Below are positions 28,111 to 37,346 of a stretch of DNA of 64,000 bases, one piece after another. Position 1 is the first letter of the stretch; the number at the start of each line of letters is the position of its first letter. Under the pieces are notes generated by a model. The model was given only the letters and a program-made list of their open reading frames with translations. It made no database searches and was not told where the DNA came from. A program made the translations under genes and the position numbers. The stretch is taken from assembly GCA_014860005.1 (NCBI GenBank), contig JACZKP010000066.1, forward strand, positions 1 through 64,000. The letters are read 5' to 3'. Source of the stretch: Verrucomicrobiota bacterium (GTDB lineage Bacteria > Verrucomicrobiota > Verrucomicrobiae > Limisphaerales > UBA11358).

Positions 28111-29085
28111 ATGGGATACTACAAACCAGCTTCAGGATTGGCTCTCGCTCTCACTTCAATTATTTCGGTCGGCCTGCTCGCCGGTTGCGGCAAACCGTCG
28201 GATCAACCTGGTTCGGGCGGGAAGACGGACAATGCCAGGTACACCATCGGCATGAGCCAGTGCAATCTAGGCGAACCCTGGCGGGTGCAGATGAATGCGG
28301 ACATCAAGGCCGCCGCCGACTTGCAACCGGAACTCAAGGTGGTCTTCAAGGACGCGCAGAACGACACGCTCAAACAGCGTTCCCATGTGGAGGAGTTTGT
28401 GAGCGCCGGCGTGGACCTCATTATCATCAGTCCCAAAGAAGCCGCGCCACTGACCGAACCCGTCGCCAAGGCAGTGGCGGCGAAGATTCCGGTGATCGTG
28501 CTGGATCGCGCGTTACTGGGCGACCAGTTCACTTGTTTTATTGGCGCGGACAACGTCAAAATTGGCCACGCCGCCGGCGAATGGATCAAACAAAAGCTCG
28601 GTGGCAAAGGAAAGGTCGTTGAACTCAAAGGGTTGATGACTTCAATTCCCGGCCAGGATCGGCACAACGGTTTCCGCGCGGGCATCGCCGGTTCGGAGAT
28701 CGAGGTGATTTTCGAGGCGGACATGAAATGGCTCGAACCAGACGCGCGCAAGGAAATGGAGTCGGCGCTGTCGCGGTTCAAACAGATTGATCTCGTGTAC
28801 GCGCACAACGATCCGGGTGCGCACGGCGCGTATCTGGCCGCCAAGGCAGCGGGCCGCGAGAAAGCAATGATGTTTGTGGGCATTGACGCGTTGCCGCATG
28901 AGGGCGTGGCGTATGTGAAGCAGGGAATCATGGACGCCAGCTTCCAATATCCCACCGGTGGCGCCGAAGCGATTGCAACGGCGCTGAAAATTTTGAAGGG
29001 CGAAACGGTTCCCAAGAACATCGTGCTGGGGTCGCGTGTGTTCGATAAGAGCAACGTGGACAGCGGCGGACAGGAATTGAACTGA
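28111..29085 (+). CDS. Sugar ABC transporter substrate-binding lipoprotein (RbsB-like)
   Basis: A 324-aa periplasmic binding protein of the Peripla_BP_4 group. ATG 28111 starts a lipoprotein leader ending [10 protein letters not shown], with the lipobox Cys. The mature part shows [66 protein letters not shown] and [16 protein letters not shown], all characteristic of ribose/galactose-type binding proteins. It lies between the permease and the isomerase, so its ligand is probably the sugar that the isomerase converts. Confidence 0.93.
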   Translation: MGYYKPASGLALALTSIISVGLLAGCGKPSDQPGSGGKTDNARYTIGMSQCNLGEPWRVQMNADIKAAADLQPELKVVFKDAQNDTLKQRSHVEEFVSAGVDLIIISPKEAAPLTEPVAKAVAAKIPVIVLDRALLGDQFTCFIGADNVKIGHAAGEWIKQKLGGKGKVVELKGLMTSIPGQDRHNGFRAGIAGSEIEVIFEADMKWLEPDARKEMESALSRFKQIDLVYAHNDPGAHGAYLAAKAAGREKAMMFVGIDALPHEGVAYVKQGIMDASFQYPTGGAEAIATALKILKGETVPKNIVLGSRVFDKSNVDSGGQELN

Positions 29086-29111
29086 CAACATCTGATTTTC
29101 AGGAGGGAATT

Positions 29112-30779
29112 ATGGCTCAAAATCAACTCGCGAAAAAAAGCAACCGTCCACGACTCAAGCAGCACCAGGTGCAACTCATCGCGAGCGGCGATTTGCGGCT
29201 TTCCGCCAACCAGGTTTGCTGGGCTGCGCAAAAGGACATGGAGGCCGCACTGGCCGCGGCGATTCGGGCCGAGGGTTGTGAAATCATCCGCGCGCACCCG
29301 TATCGCCCAGAGGCGAACCACGGGTTCATCAGCTCGCAACGCGAGGGTATGGAGGTGTTCAAAACCATTGATCCCGACGCTCCGCTGATCGTGGCGGAGG
29401 CGGTCTGGCAATACTCCCATCACGTTCTGGCGGGATTGACCACGCATCGCGGTCCCCTTCTGACAGTGGCCAACTGGTCGGGTCAGTGGCCGGGTCTGGT
29501 CGGAATGTTGAATTTGAATGGCTCGCTCACCAAGGCGGGTGTGAAGTATTCCACCCTCTGGAGCGAAAAGTTTACGGACGAATACTTCAAGCTCCGACTC
29601 CGCCAGTGGCTCAAGACCGGCAAATGCGGGCACAAGACTGAACACGTCGTCCCTTGGTGTGAGGTCAAAGTGCCTGGAGCTTCGCGCCGGTTGGGCGAAA
29701 CTCTTGCGGCAGAACTGCGCGCGAACAAGGCCATCATGGGCGTGTTCGACGAAGGTTGCATGGGCATGTTCAACGCCATTATTCCCGACGATCTCCTGCA
29801 CGCCACCGGGGTGTTCAAGGAACGGCTCAGTCAATCCGCGCTTTATTACGAAAGCACCACGGTCAGCGACGCCGAGGCAAATGCCGTGCGTGCCTGGATG
29901 GAAGCGCGCGGCATGAAGTTTCACACCGGGCCGGTGGATGCCACCGACCTCACCGATCAACAAATTCTCTGGCAGGCCACGATGTATATCGCCGCCCTGC
30001 GCATCGCCGATGATTTCGGTTGTGACTGCGTCGGCATCCAATATCAGCAAGGACTCAAGGACATGCTGCCCGCGAGCGATCTGGTCGAAGGCACGCTGAA
30101 CAATTCGGAGCGCCCACCGGTGAAATCGCGCGATGGCCGTCGCGTGCTGTACGACGGCGAACCGCTGGTGCATTTCAACGAAGTGGACGAGTGCGCGGGA
30201 CTGGACGGCTTGCTGACCTACCGCGTCCAGAAGGCGCTCGGCCAACCGGTCGAAAATACGTTGCACGACATCCGCTGGGGTGATGTGGATCAGTCCGGTA
30301 CGGTGGATGATTACGTGTGGGTGTTTCTCATAAGTGGCGCGGCGCCGCCCGCTCACTTTATCGGCGGCTGGTCCGGCGCGGAAGGATTCCGCCAGCCACC
30401 GATGTATTTTCCGAAAGGCGGCAGCACGTTGCGTGGCATTTCCAGGCCTGGTGAAATCGTCTGGTCACGCATTTATGTGGCCAACGACGCGTTGAACATG
30501 GACCTGGGCCGCGCCAAAGTGGTGGAACTGCCGCGAGCCGAAACCGACCGCCGCTGGCATTCCACCACCATGCAATGGCCCATCATGCATGCGGTCACTT
30601 ATGGCGTGTCGCGCGACCAGATGATGGCGCGCCACAAGTCGAATCATATTCAAGTGGTCTATGCCACGGATGCAAAGGCGGCGGACCAGTGTTTGCTGGC
30701 CAAAGCGGCCATGGCCGACGCGTTGGGACTCAAGGTAAACCTCTGCGGGACTCGTGCGGGCGGCAGAGCTTGGATTTGA
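29112..30779 (+). CDS. L-fucose/L-arabinose isomerase-like protein
   Basis: A 555-aa cytosolic enzyme expected to interconvert an aldose and ketose. A strong ribosome site (AGGAGG at 29101-29106) precedes ATG 29112. Features include [37 protein letters not shown] with a possible metal-ligand Glu/Asp, [16 protein letters not shown], and [16 protein letters not shown]. These fit the fucose-isomerase-like fold; the exact sugar is not certain. It follows the binding-protein gene by 26 bases. With two fucosidases 8 kb away, L-fucose is the natural guess, but this is inference. Confidence 0.8.
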   Translation: MAQNQLAKKSNRPRLKQHQVQLIASGDLRLSANQVCWAAQKDMEAALAAAIRAEGCEIIRAHPYRPEANHGFISSQREGMEVFKTIDPDAPLIVAEAVWQYSHHVLAGLTTHRGPLLTVANWSGQWPGLVGMLNLNGSLTKAGVKYSTLWSEKFTDEYFKLRLRQWLKTGKCGHKTEHVVPWCEVKVPGASRRLGETLAAELRANKAIMGVFDEGCMGMFNAIIPDDLLHATGVFKERLSQSALYYESTTVSDAEANAVRAWMEARGMKFHTGPVDATDLTDQQILWQATMYIAALRIADDFGCDCVGIQYQQGLKDMLPASDLVEGTLNNSERPPVKSRDGRRVLYDGEPLVHFNEVDECAGLDGLLTYRVQKALGQPVENTLHDIRWGDVDQSGTVDDYVWVFLISGAAPPAHFIGGWSGAEGFRQPPMYFPKGGSTLRGISRPGEIVWSRIYVANDALNMDLGRAKVVELPRAETDRRWHSTTMQWPIMHAVTYGVSRDQMMARHKSNHIQVVYATDAKAADQCLLAKAAMADALGLKVNLCGTRAGGRAWI

Positions 30780-30901
30780 GCCGCAAAGATGGGTGGGCGT
30801 TTAGCGGTTATTGGAACGATGTGCCCGATGGACGTGCCAGCAAATGAACTTGTAACCACCTCCATTTAACGGCTGAATGATGCTCACCGCCAAAGGTGGG
30901 C

Positions 30902-32368
30902 ATGATGCCGGCTGAAAGAATTTTAATTGTTGAGGACGAAAACGCCTTCGCCCAAGTGGTGGAAGGCTACTTGAGGCGACTGGGCTACCAGGTGGCGGGG
31001 ATTGTGGACAATGGCGTGGACGCCTTGCGCGAGGCGGCCCGTTCACGTCCGGACCTGACCCTGATGGACATTGAGATTCGTGGCGAAATGGATGGTTTCG
31101 AAGTGGCGGAGGCGTTTCGCACTAAATACGACATCCCGGTCATCTTTCTCACCGGTCGCGCAGATGACGTCACCTTGGAGCAGGTCCGCCGCTCGCAGTC
31201 TTTCGGTTACCTGCTCAAACCGTTTCGTCCGGAGGAATTGCGGGCTGGGATTGAACTCGCGCTCATTCGCTACAGTCATGAAGCGCAGCTCAAGCAGATC
31301 GAGCAATCGCTTTCCGCCGCGATCAAGTCCACCGGGGATGCCGTCCTGATGACCGACCAGGCCGGGACGCTGGCGTTTTTGAATCCTGCGGCGGAACGCC
31401 TGACAGGCTGGCCCTTTAGAAAAGCCGTGGGCCAGCCGTTGGCAGCGGTGTTCAAGGTGCAGGGAGCGGCTGATGCGCTGGAGCAGTTGTTGCGCAGCGC
31501 GGCGCAGGGGGCGTTTGTTCACGAAGCGACCCTGATCACAGCCGCCGGGCGCGAACTGCCAATCGAAGTGAACGTTTCCGCCGTGCTGGACGATTTGCGC
31601 GGTCCCTCAGGTTCGGTGCTCGTCTTTCGCGACATCACCGAGCGTAAACGCTTTGAAGCCGAGTTGAAAAAATCGCGCGCAGAACTGCGGCTGCTGGCGG
31701 GACATCTCGAAGCGGCGCGCGAAGCCGAGCGGACGCGCATCGCGCGGGAAATTCATGATGAATTCGGCCAGATGCTCACGGGCTTCAAGTACGACCTGGC
31801 GTGGCTGGAAAAGAAACTGGTGGCGCGGCCCGCCGTGCCGCGCGCGACGTTGCAGGAAAAGGTGCGCGCCATGGGCGGATTGCTGTCGGGCATGGTGCTG
31901 TCCGTGCGGCGCATTGCGGCCGAGCTGCGGCCGGCGGTCTTGGATGACTTGGGGCTGGCAGCCGCAGTGGAATGGCAAGTCAATGAGTTCGGCCAGCGAA
32001 CCGGCGTCCGGTCGGAGGTGAATGCGGTGTTGCCCGAGGGGGAGGTGCCGCGCCCCATTGCCACGGCGCTGTTCCGCGTGCTTCAGGAATCGCTCACGAA
32101 TGTGGCGCGGCACGCCGGGGCCGCCAGTGTGTGGGTGGGTTTGCAACGGCAGGGCGGTGACCTCGTGCTGGAGGTCCGGGATGATGGACGGGGTTTCCAG
32201 GAGACGGAACTTTCCAAGTCGGGGGCGTTTGGCCTGCTGGGCATGCGTGAACGCATCCTGCCCTTGGGCGGCAAATGTGAAATTCGCAGCGAGGCGGGGC
32301 AGGGCACCACTGTGTGGGTGAGCGTGCCCCTTGGTGACACCCTTAGATCCAGAGGCGAACATGATTAA
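30902..32368 (+). CDS. Hybrid sensor histidine kinase: receiver, PAS, HisKA_3, HATPase
   Basis: A 488-aa soluble sensor. An N-terminal CheY-like receiver (about 5-120, phospho-Asp 56 in LTLMDIE, Lys in YLLKPFRPEEL) is followed by a PAS domain (about 130-255, STGDAVLMTDQAGTLAFLNP), a HisKA_3 dimerisation domain with His285 in IAREIHDEFGQ, and a NarL-type ATPase (about 375-485, LTNVARHAGA, DGRGF, GLLGMRERI). No membrane segment is seen, so the signal is probably intracellular. ATG 30902 follows AAAGGTGGG; ATG 30905 or GTG 30896 are alternatives. It overlaps the downstream regulator by 8 bases, so the two are translated together. Confidence 0.92.
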   Translation: MMPAERILIVEDENAFAQVVEGYLRRLGYQVAGIVDNGVDALREAARSRPDLTLMDIEIRGEMDGFEVAEAFRTKYDIPVIFLTGRADDVTLEQVRRSQSFGYLLKPFRPEELRAGIELALIRYSHEAQLKQIEQSLSAAIKSTGDAVLMTDQAGTLAFLNPAAERLTGWPFRKAVGQPLAAVFKVQGAADALEQLLRSAAQGAFVHEATLITAAGRELPIEVNVSAVLDDLRGPSGSVLVFRDITERKRFEAELKKSRAELRLLAGHLEAAREAERTRIAREIHDEFGQMLTGFKYDLAWLEKKLVARPAVPRATLQEKVRAMGGLLSGMVLSVRRIAAELRPAVLDDLGLAAAVEWQVNEFGQRTGVRSEVNAVLPEGEVPRPIATALFRVLQESLTNVARHAGAASVWVGLQRQGGDLVLEVRDDGRGFQETELSKSGAFGLLGMRERILPLGGKCEIRSEAGQGTTVWVSVPLGDTLRSRGEHD

Positions 32369-32993
32369 AGTTTTGATTGCGGACGACCACGCCATCGTGC
32401 GGAGCGGACTGAAACAAATCCTCGCCGAAACCTCAGACATCGTCGTGGCGGGTGAGGCCGCCGATGGACGCGAGGCGCTCGACAAAGTGCAGACGCAGGA
32501 GTTCGATGTGCTGGTGCTGGACATCACGATGCCGGGCCGCAGCGGGCTGGAGATTCTCAAGGACATCAAGCGGGGGAAACCGGCGCTGCCCGTGTTGGTG
32601 TTGAGCATGCATGCGGAGGAACAATTCGCCACGCGGATGTTGCGGGCCGGCGCGGCGGGTTACTTGAACAAGGAAAGCGCCCCCGAGGAACTGGTAAAGG
32701 CCATTCGGAAGGTTTATTCAGGGGGCAAATACGTGAGCGCCGCCCAGGCCGAACGGATGGTGGGCGAACTGCACAGTGACTCCACCAAGCAACCGCACGA
32801 ACTGCTGTCGGATCGGGAGTACGAAATCCTGTGCCTGATAGCTTCCGGCAAGACGGCCAGCCAGATCGCCCGGGAACTTGCGCTCAGCGTCAAAACCGTG
32901 AGTACCTACCGCGCACGGATTCTGGAAAAAATGAACCTCTCCACCAACGCCCAGCTTACGCATTACGCCATCAAGGGCGGATTGGTGGAGTGA
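32361..32993 (+). CDS. NarL/FixJ-family response regulator
   Basis: A 210-aa DNA-binding regulator, the output partner of the overlapping kinase. Receiver: IKVLIADDHAIVRSGLKQIL with phosphorylation Asp54 in VLVLDITMPG. The C-terminal LuxR helix-turn-helix is LLSDREYEILCLIASGKTAS continuing to VKTVSTYRARILEKM. ATG 32361 is preceded by AGAGGCG and lies inside the kinase's last codons. Target genes are not visible; nothing obvious is transcribed directly downstream. Confidence 0.95.
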   Translation: MIKVLIADDHAIVRSGLKQILAETSDIVVAGEAADGREALDKVQTQEFDVLVLDITMPGRSGLEILKDIKRGKPALPVLVLSMHAEEQFATRMLRAGAAGYLNKESAPEELVKAIRKVYSGGKYVSAAQAERMVGELHSDSTKQPHELLSDREYEILCLIASGKTASQIARELALSVKTVSTYRARILEKMNLSTNAQLTHYAIKGGLVE

Positions 32994-33067
32994 TTCGCCC
33001 GACGGCGGATCATCGGCTCTGCCCGTTTAGCAATTCCAAGAGCGGCGCGGAGAGCACAGGGCCGGAA

Positions 33068-33700
33068 TCAAATCTGGATGAAGTAACTGAGGTTCTCCAG
33101 TTCGATGGCGAGGTTCACGTTGTTGACCATGACGTCCTCGGGTACGGACAGGACAATGGGCGAGAAGTTCAGGATACCGGCGATGCCGTTTTCGACGAGC
33201 GTGTTCGCCACCTCCTGGGCGACTTCCGCCGGCACCGTCAACACCGCCATGCGTACCCCGAGTCTGCGCACCCGGGCGGGCAATTCCTCCATGCCGAAGA
33301 TCGGCTGGGTGATCGTCTTGTCGCGCGGACGCGCGGGGTCCACATCGAAGGCCGCGACAATTTCAAATCCTTCCTTCTCAAAGCCGCGATAGGACAGCAG
33401 CGCCAGGCCAAGATTACCGACGCCGACGAGAATCACTGGTTGCAGCCGTGAGGTGCCGAGTTCATCCGCAATTTTCCGCGAGAGTTCCGCCACGTCGTAG
33501 CCCAGGCCGCGCGTGCCAAACGTGCCGAAGCAGGCGAGGTCCTTGCGCAACTGCGTCGGCTTGACGCCTGCCACCCTGGCGAGCGCCTCGCTGGAAACGG
33601 TCTGGATGTGGTTCTCCTTGAGCCGCGCGAGACACCGCAAATAAACGGACAGACGGTAGATCGTCTTGCGCGGAATCTCTGGGCGATGGTTCTTTTTCAA
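33068..33700 (-). CDS. rex: Redox-sensing transcriptional repressor Rex
   Basis: A 210-aa repressor that senses the NADH/NAD+ ratio. The N-terminal winged helix has IPRKTIYRLSVYLRCLARL and VKPTQLRKDLACFGTFGTRG; the Rossmann domain has VILVGVGNLGLALLSY, and the C-terminal swap helix is IELENLSYF. Length is standard. It is the last gene of the minus-strand run that includes lpxB and the small membrane protein at 33769. Its targets in this organism are unknown, but fermentation and respiration genes are typical. Confidence 0.96.
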   Translation of the reverse strand: MKKNHRPEIPRKTIYRLSVYLRCLARLKENHIQTVSSEALARVAGVKPTQLRKDLACFGTFGTRGLGYDVAELSRKIADELGTSRLQPVILVGVGNLGLALLSYRGFEKEGFEIVAAFDVDPARPRDKTITQPIFGMEELPARVRRLGVRMAVLTVPAEVAQEVANTLVENGIAGILNFSPIVLSVPEDVMVNNVNLAIELENLSYFIQI

Positions 33701-33768
33701 GGGTGCAAGAGGTTATCGCTTGGGTGGGAATCGGCAAGCTTGCGGTGCGCGGGTTGCGTCGCGGGCAT

Positions 33769-34029
33769 CTATTCCTTTCGTCGGCTGCGAAGCAGATAGC
33801 GGACGAATGAGCCCAATCCTGCAAATCGGTAACTGGCATCCACGTAGTGTTCGATCACGTAGAACGCAAAATAGTAAACCCGGCAGAAACTCCAGATTGC
33901 CAGCACCAGCAGGAACGCGACCTTCAAGGTCGGGTGCTCCAGGATCAGCAACGTGGCGGCGAAGATTCCCAGGAGCAGAAACAAACCGCCTTTAAGCTTG
34001 ATCCAGCCGGAATTCGTGAGGTCTTTCAT
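33769..34029 (-). CDS. Small membrane protein downstream of lpxB (86 aa)
   Basis: An 86-residue protein with two hydrophobic helices (LKGGLFLLLGIFAATLLIL and VAFLLVLAIWSFCRVYYFAF) and a basic C-terminus (YLLRSRRKE). Its ATG overlaps the lpxB stop in an ATGA, so it is translationally coupled to lpxB. No family recognised. The position suggests a role in or near lipid A or the inner membrane, which is inference only. Confidence 0.75.
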   Translation of the reverse strand: MKDLTNSGWIKLKGGLFLLLGIFAATLLILEHPTLKVAFLLVLAIWSFCRVYYFAFYVIEHYVDASYRFAGLGSFVRYLLRSRRKE

Positions 34030-35228
34030 GGGAGCAATTCAACAATCGCCTGGGCCGCCCGTTCGCTGGCACCCGCCCCGCCCAGCGAAGCAACGACTTG
34101 GGCCAACTTGGTTTTCACGGCTTGCCGCCGGGCTTCATCACGCAACAATTCGAGCGCCGCTCGCGCAAGGTTTTCCGGTGTGGCGTCGTGTTGGACGAAC
34201 TCGGGGTAAATCATCTCACCCGCCAGCAGGTTGGGCATGGTGAGGGTCTTTACTGTGACCAGACGTTTGCCGGCCTGAAATTCAGCCCACGAGACTTTGT
34301 AGAGCGTCACCGCTGGCACGCCGAAGAAGGCACATTCCAGCGTGACCGTGCCGGTCTTGGCCAACGCGAGGTCCGCGTGGGCCAGTGCTTCGGCAACATC
34401 GCCGGTCTGTAATATTACGCCCGGCGGCAGCGCCAACAACTTCGCCTCCGGCATGAGGGCTTCCGGGAGCACCATGCGCGCGCGCGCGTTCGGCAGCTCA
34501 CGCTGAATCTGTGCGAACGCCCCCAGCATGACCGGAGCGTGCCGGCGCAGTTCCGCCCGGCGGCTGCCGGGCAGCAGGACTATTGACGGAGCCGCGGCTG
34601 GCGTTTTGCTTGATCCGTCTGACACGCGCCGGAATCTTTCGGCCATCGGATGGCCAACAAACTCCACGCGCAAACTGGGGACGCGCCGTGCATACCAGTC
34701 TTTTTCAAACGGAATGATGCTCAAGAGCAGATCATAATCCTCGGCGATCTGATACGCGCGCCCGGAGCGTGACGCCCATACCTGCGGCGAGACGTACTGG
34801 ACCAGTCTGGGATTCCACGGCACGAACTCCCTGGCATGGCGGTGGACGTATCTGCGAATTGCGCGACCGAATCGCAAATTGAATCCGCCGTAATCCACGC
34901 CGATGATCACCTCGGGCTGCCGTTCGAGTGCGAGGGCGAACAATTGGCGAAACAGCCGGCGGAACTTCAGAATGTTTCTGAAAACGTCCGCCAGCCCGAT
35001 CACCGAATGTTGCGTCAGGTCAAAGGCCAGTTCCACGCCCGCTGCCGCCATGCGCGGCCCGCCCGCACCAAAGAACCGCGGTGTCAGCGCCGTGCGCAAT
35101 GGCTGCACGTCCGTCGAGAAGTCCTGCGAGTTTGCCAGGACCTTGCGACGCAACGCGCCAACGAGTTCCGCGGCGAGCAGGTCGCCACTGGCTTCGCCGG
35201 CAATGAGCATGAAGGAGAGTGGTTTCAA
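34026..35228 (-). CDS. lpxB: Lipid-A-disaccharide synthase
   Basis: A 400-aa GT19 glycosyltransferase that joins UDP-2,3-diacylglucosamine and lipid X to make the lipid A disaccharide at the inner membrane face. Motifs: LIAGEASGDLLAAELVG, FFGAGGPRMAAAGVE, VIGVDYGGFNLR, QYVSPQVWASRSGRAYQI, FVGHPMAE, LLPGSRRAE and LAKTGTVTLECAFFGVPAV. The TTG at 35228 overlaps the toxin stop (TTGA); ATG 35210 (MLIAGEASGD) also gives a normal N-terminus and is the conventional choice. It implies a lipid-A-containing outer membrane. Confidence 0.96.
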   Translation of the reverse strand: MKPLSFMLIAGEASGDLLAAELVGALRRKVLANSQDFSTDVQPLRTALTPRFFGAGGPRMAAAGVELAFDLTQHSVIGLADVFRNILKFRRLFRQLFALALERQPEVIIGVDYGGFNLRFGRAIRRYVHRHAREFVPWNPRLVQYVSPQVWASRSGRAYQIAEDYDLLLSIIPFEKDWYARRVPSLRVEFVGHPMAERFRRVSDGSSKTPAAAPSIVLLPGSRRAELRRHAPVMLGAFAQIQRELPNARARMVLPEALMPEAKLLALPPGVILQTGDVAEALAHADLALAKTGTVTLECAFFGVPAVTLYKVSWAEFQAGKRLVTVKTLTMPNLLAGEMIYPEFVQHDATPENLARAALELLRDEARRQAVKTKLAQVVASLGGAGASERAAQAIVELLP

Positions 35229-35722
35229 ACGGGTTCATCTCCTGCCACGAATTGCTGATACAAATCCCGACTCAGCCGGAAACGGTGCGCCTGCATCAAA
35301 CGATCCAACAGGGGCTTGATCCGCTCCAAGTGACCCGCTGCTCGGGCTGCGGCGAGGATGCCCGCAGTCCCAATGATGGTCAGACCCAAACGCCGCGCGG
35401 CAGTCCGACCCTCGAATTCGTCTAGGAGCACAACCGCGGGTTTATGTTCGCATGCCAGCGCAATCGCTTCCGCTTCGCCGGGGTCCAAGTCATCCAGCAA
35501 ATAGCTCAGAACCTTGCCCGGGGTTGGCGCCTGCACCAAAAGCCAGCCGGCCTTTTCCGCCAAGTCCGCCGGGGCGGTTCCGGGTAAATCGGGTTTGGCA
35601 TGGAGTTCGCGCCACACGGCCGGAGGGATCAGGACTTTCCCAAATTGGAGGCGCAGCAGCTCCGTCTGCCCAATCGCGGCAAGGTAGTTGACGACGGACG
35701 TGTCACTGACAACTGCGGGCAT
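35225..35722 (-). CDS. PIN-like toxin, DUF3368 family
   Basis: A 165-aa putative RNase of a type II toxin-antitoxin pair. Acidic residues expected in a PIN active site are visible in VVSDTSVVNYL, LDPGEAEAIALA and VVLLDEFEGRTAARRLGL. ATG 35722 (MPAVVSDTS) lies inside the antitoxin's last codons, a 20-base overlap; longer starts to 35788 would only add antisense-like residues. Its stop codon overlaps the possible TTG start of lpxB, so the pair reads straight into lipid A synthesis. DUF3368 proteins are usually paired with UPF0175 antitoxins, as here. Confidence 0.85.
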   Translation of the reverse strand: MPAVVSDTSVVNYLAAIGQTELLRLQFGKVLIPPAVWRELHAKPDLPGTAPADLAEKAGWLLVQAPTPGKVLSYLLDDLDPGEAEAIALACEHKPAVVLLDEFEGRTAARRLGLTIIGTAGILAAARAAGHLERIKPLLDRLMQAHRFRLSRDLYQQFVAGDEPV

Positions 35723-35960
35723 ACGCGAGGTCTTCCTCCAACTCCTTCTGACCGTAATGCATGGGAATGGCGCGTTCTGCCAGCACATCGTTCATGTCGA
35801 AGCGATCCAAGCCGGCCAGTTCCGCCGCCTTGCCCAAACCCAGCATGCGCTGTGCGTAAAGTGCCACGGCCAGTTCCAGTCTGAGGCGCTTTTCGGTTTC
35901 CTCCGGCGAAACGTGCAGTGCCTCGTGGATATTATTGGGCAATTCCAGCGTGATGCTCAT
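35703..35960 (-). CDS. UPF0175 family antitoxin
   Basis: An 85-aa DNA-binding antitoxin, partner of the DUF3368 toxin. It begins MSITLELPNNIHEAL and has the family core LRLELAVALYAQRMLGLGKA followed by AAELAGLDRFDM, a winged or ribbon-helix type fold, and a C-terminal tail (KELEEDLAYARSC) that would bind the toxin. Stop and toxin start overlap by 20 bases, ensuring coupled synthesis. Such antitoxins normally repress their own promoter, which would lie in 35961-36199. Confidence 0.88.
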   Translation of the reverse strand: MSITLELPNNIHEALHVSPEETEKRLRLELAVALYAQRMLGLGKAAELAGLDRFDMNDVLAERAIPMHYGQKELEEDLAYARSCQ

Positions 35961-36199
35961 GAGGACTTTCTACACCTGGCCCGACGAATAGTAAAGCGGT
36001 CCGATTGGTCGGTTCGGTGGGTGGGAGTTAACGTTGCCTCAGCAGCACATCCCCGCTCGACTCGCCCGTCTGTCCGATTCCATTCCATAAATCCGCTTCC
36101 CTTGAAAAGTTCGCCTCGGTAGAAAAACCATAAGCCATCTCGAACAGATTTCGCTGGTTTGTCGTAATCGGTCATACGGTATCCCAACCCCTCCCCATT

Positions 36200-37258
36200 T
36201 CATTTGCTCTGCTGCACCTGCCGCGTGATCTCAAACGCCAGATCCAGCGCCTGCTTGGCTGATGCGCCGCTAACCATCGGGGTTTGCTTCTCGCGCACGC
36301 ATTGGATGAAGTGTTGCAGTTCCAGCTTCAGCGGCTCGTCTTTTGCGATGGGCACAGGCTCACGCACGATGCGTTTGCCCGCAAACTCGCTCACGATGGT
36401 CGAGTCCCTGCCCACGCCGAGTTTGGCGGCGAGCAGCTTTTTGAGGATGGAGCTTTCCTCCTCGCCGTCGCGGGCGATGCGGTAGATGAAGCCTTCCTGC
36501 GCCCGGTAATCAAGCGAGATATAGCTCGGGATTTCGCCACCGCTGAACACGCGTATCTTTCGCATCCGTTCGGGGCTGACCCGGCTCACGGTGAGGTTGG
36601 CGACGCAGCCGTTGGCAAAGCGCAGCCGCGCGTTGGCGATGTCCTCGGACGTGCTCAACACGGGAATGCCGACGGCATCCACGCTGGTCACGGGCGATTT
36701 CACGAACGCCAGCACCACGTCGAGATCGTGAATCATGAGATCGAGCACCACGCCGATGTCCGTGCTGCGGGCGGGGTAGGGGGAGAGCCGGTGCGTTTCA
36801 ATGAAGCGCGGTTCAGGAGCGGCAGATTCGAGATACTTGAACACGGGATTGAAGCGCTCGACGTGGCCGACCTGGAGCACGCAGTTTTGTGTTTGCGCGA
36901 GTTCGACCAGTTCAGCCGCCTGTGCCGTATTGTCGGTCATCGGTTTTTCCACGAGCACGTGCTTGCCTTGCAGGAGCAGGGACCGCGTGAGTTCAAAGTG
37001 CGTGGTTGTGGGGGTGACGACATTCACCGCGTCGGCCACGGCGGCGAGTTCCGCGATCGAGTCAAACACCCGCGCGCTGCATTTCGCGCCAATCTTGCGT
37101 GCGGTATCCGGGGAAGCGTCGTAAAGCCCGGCGAATTCCACCAGCCGGGCGGCGGCCAGTTCAGCGTAAATGCGGACGTGCTCCTTGCCGAGGGAACCCG
37201 CACCCAGCACGGCGACTCGCACCGGGTTCGCCGTCCGTGATCCATGATCAGTAGCCAT
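36200..37258 (-). CDS. Gfo/Idh/MocA oxidoreductase, possibly UDP-GlcNAc 3-dehydrogenase
   Basis: A 352-aa NAD(P)-dependent dehydrogenase. The Rossmann start is RVAVLGAGSLGKEHVRIYAE, the family signature VLVEKPMTDN follows, then GHVERFNPVFKYLE and the catalytic-region DLMIHDLDVVLAFV. Close upstream position to lpxB suggests the GnnA type, which oxidises the 3-OH of UDP-GlcNAc to make amide-linked lipid A; no GnnB-like aminotransferase is beside it. About 240 bases and the toxin-antitoxin pair separate it from lpxB. ATG 37258 is used; the first 10 residues are variable. Confidence 0.82.
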   Translation of the reverse strand: MATDHGSRTANPVRVAVLGAGSLGKEHVRIYAELAAARLVEFAGLYDASPDTARKIGAKCSARVFDSIAELAAVADAVNVVTPTTTHFELTRSLLLQGKHVLVEKPMTDNTAQAAELVELAQTQNCVLQVGHVERFNPVFKYLESAAPEPRFIETHRLSPYPARSTDIGVVLDLMIHDLDVVLAFVKSPVTSVDAVGIPVLSTSEDIANARLRFANGCVANLTVSRVSPERMRKIRVFSGGEIPSYISLDYRAQEGFIYRIARDGEEESSILKKLLAAKLGVGRDSTIVSEFAGKRIVREPVPIAKDEPLKLELQHFIQCVREKQTPMVSGASAKQALDLAFEITRQVQQSK

Positions 37259-37346
37259 CGCGCGCAGTCTGCCACTGACCGTTCACCGCTGACAACTGGC
37301 AAACTTTGAACTTTCAACTTTCCGTCCAAGCTTCTAAACCAACGCC

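Noticed and set aside
28203..30356. 717-codon minus-strand open frame
   Set aside because: It lies antisense to the binding-protein and isomerase genes, which have lipobox, ribosome site and family motifs; the antisense text is His/Arg-rich without motifs.
35957..36187. 76-codon minus-strand frame between the antitoxin and the dehydrogenase
   Set aside because: It overlaps the likely antitoxin promoter, has no recognisable family, and its C-terminal part is low-quality Arg/Thr-rich text.
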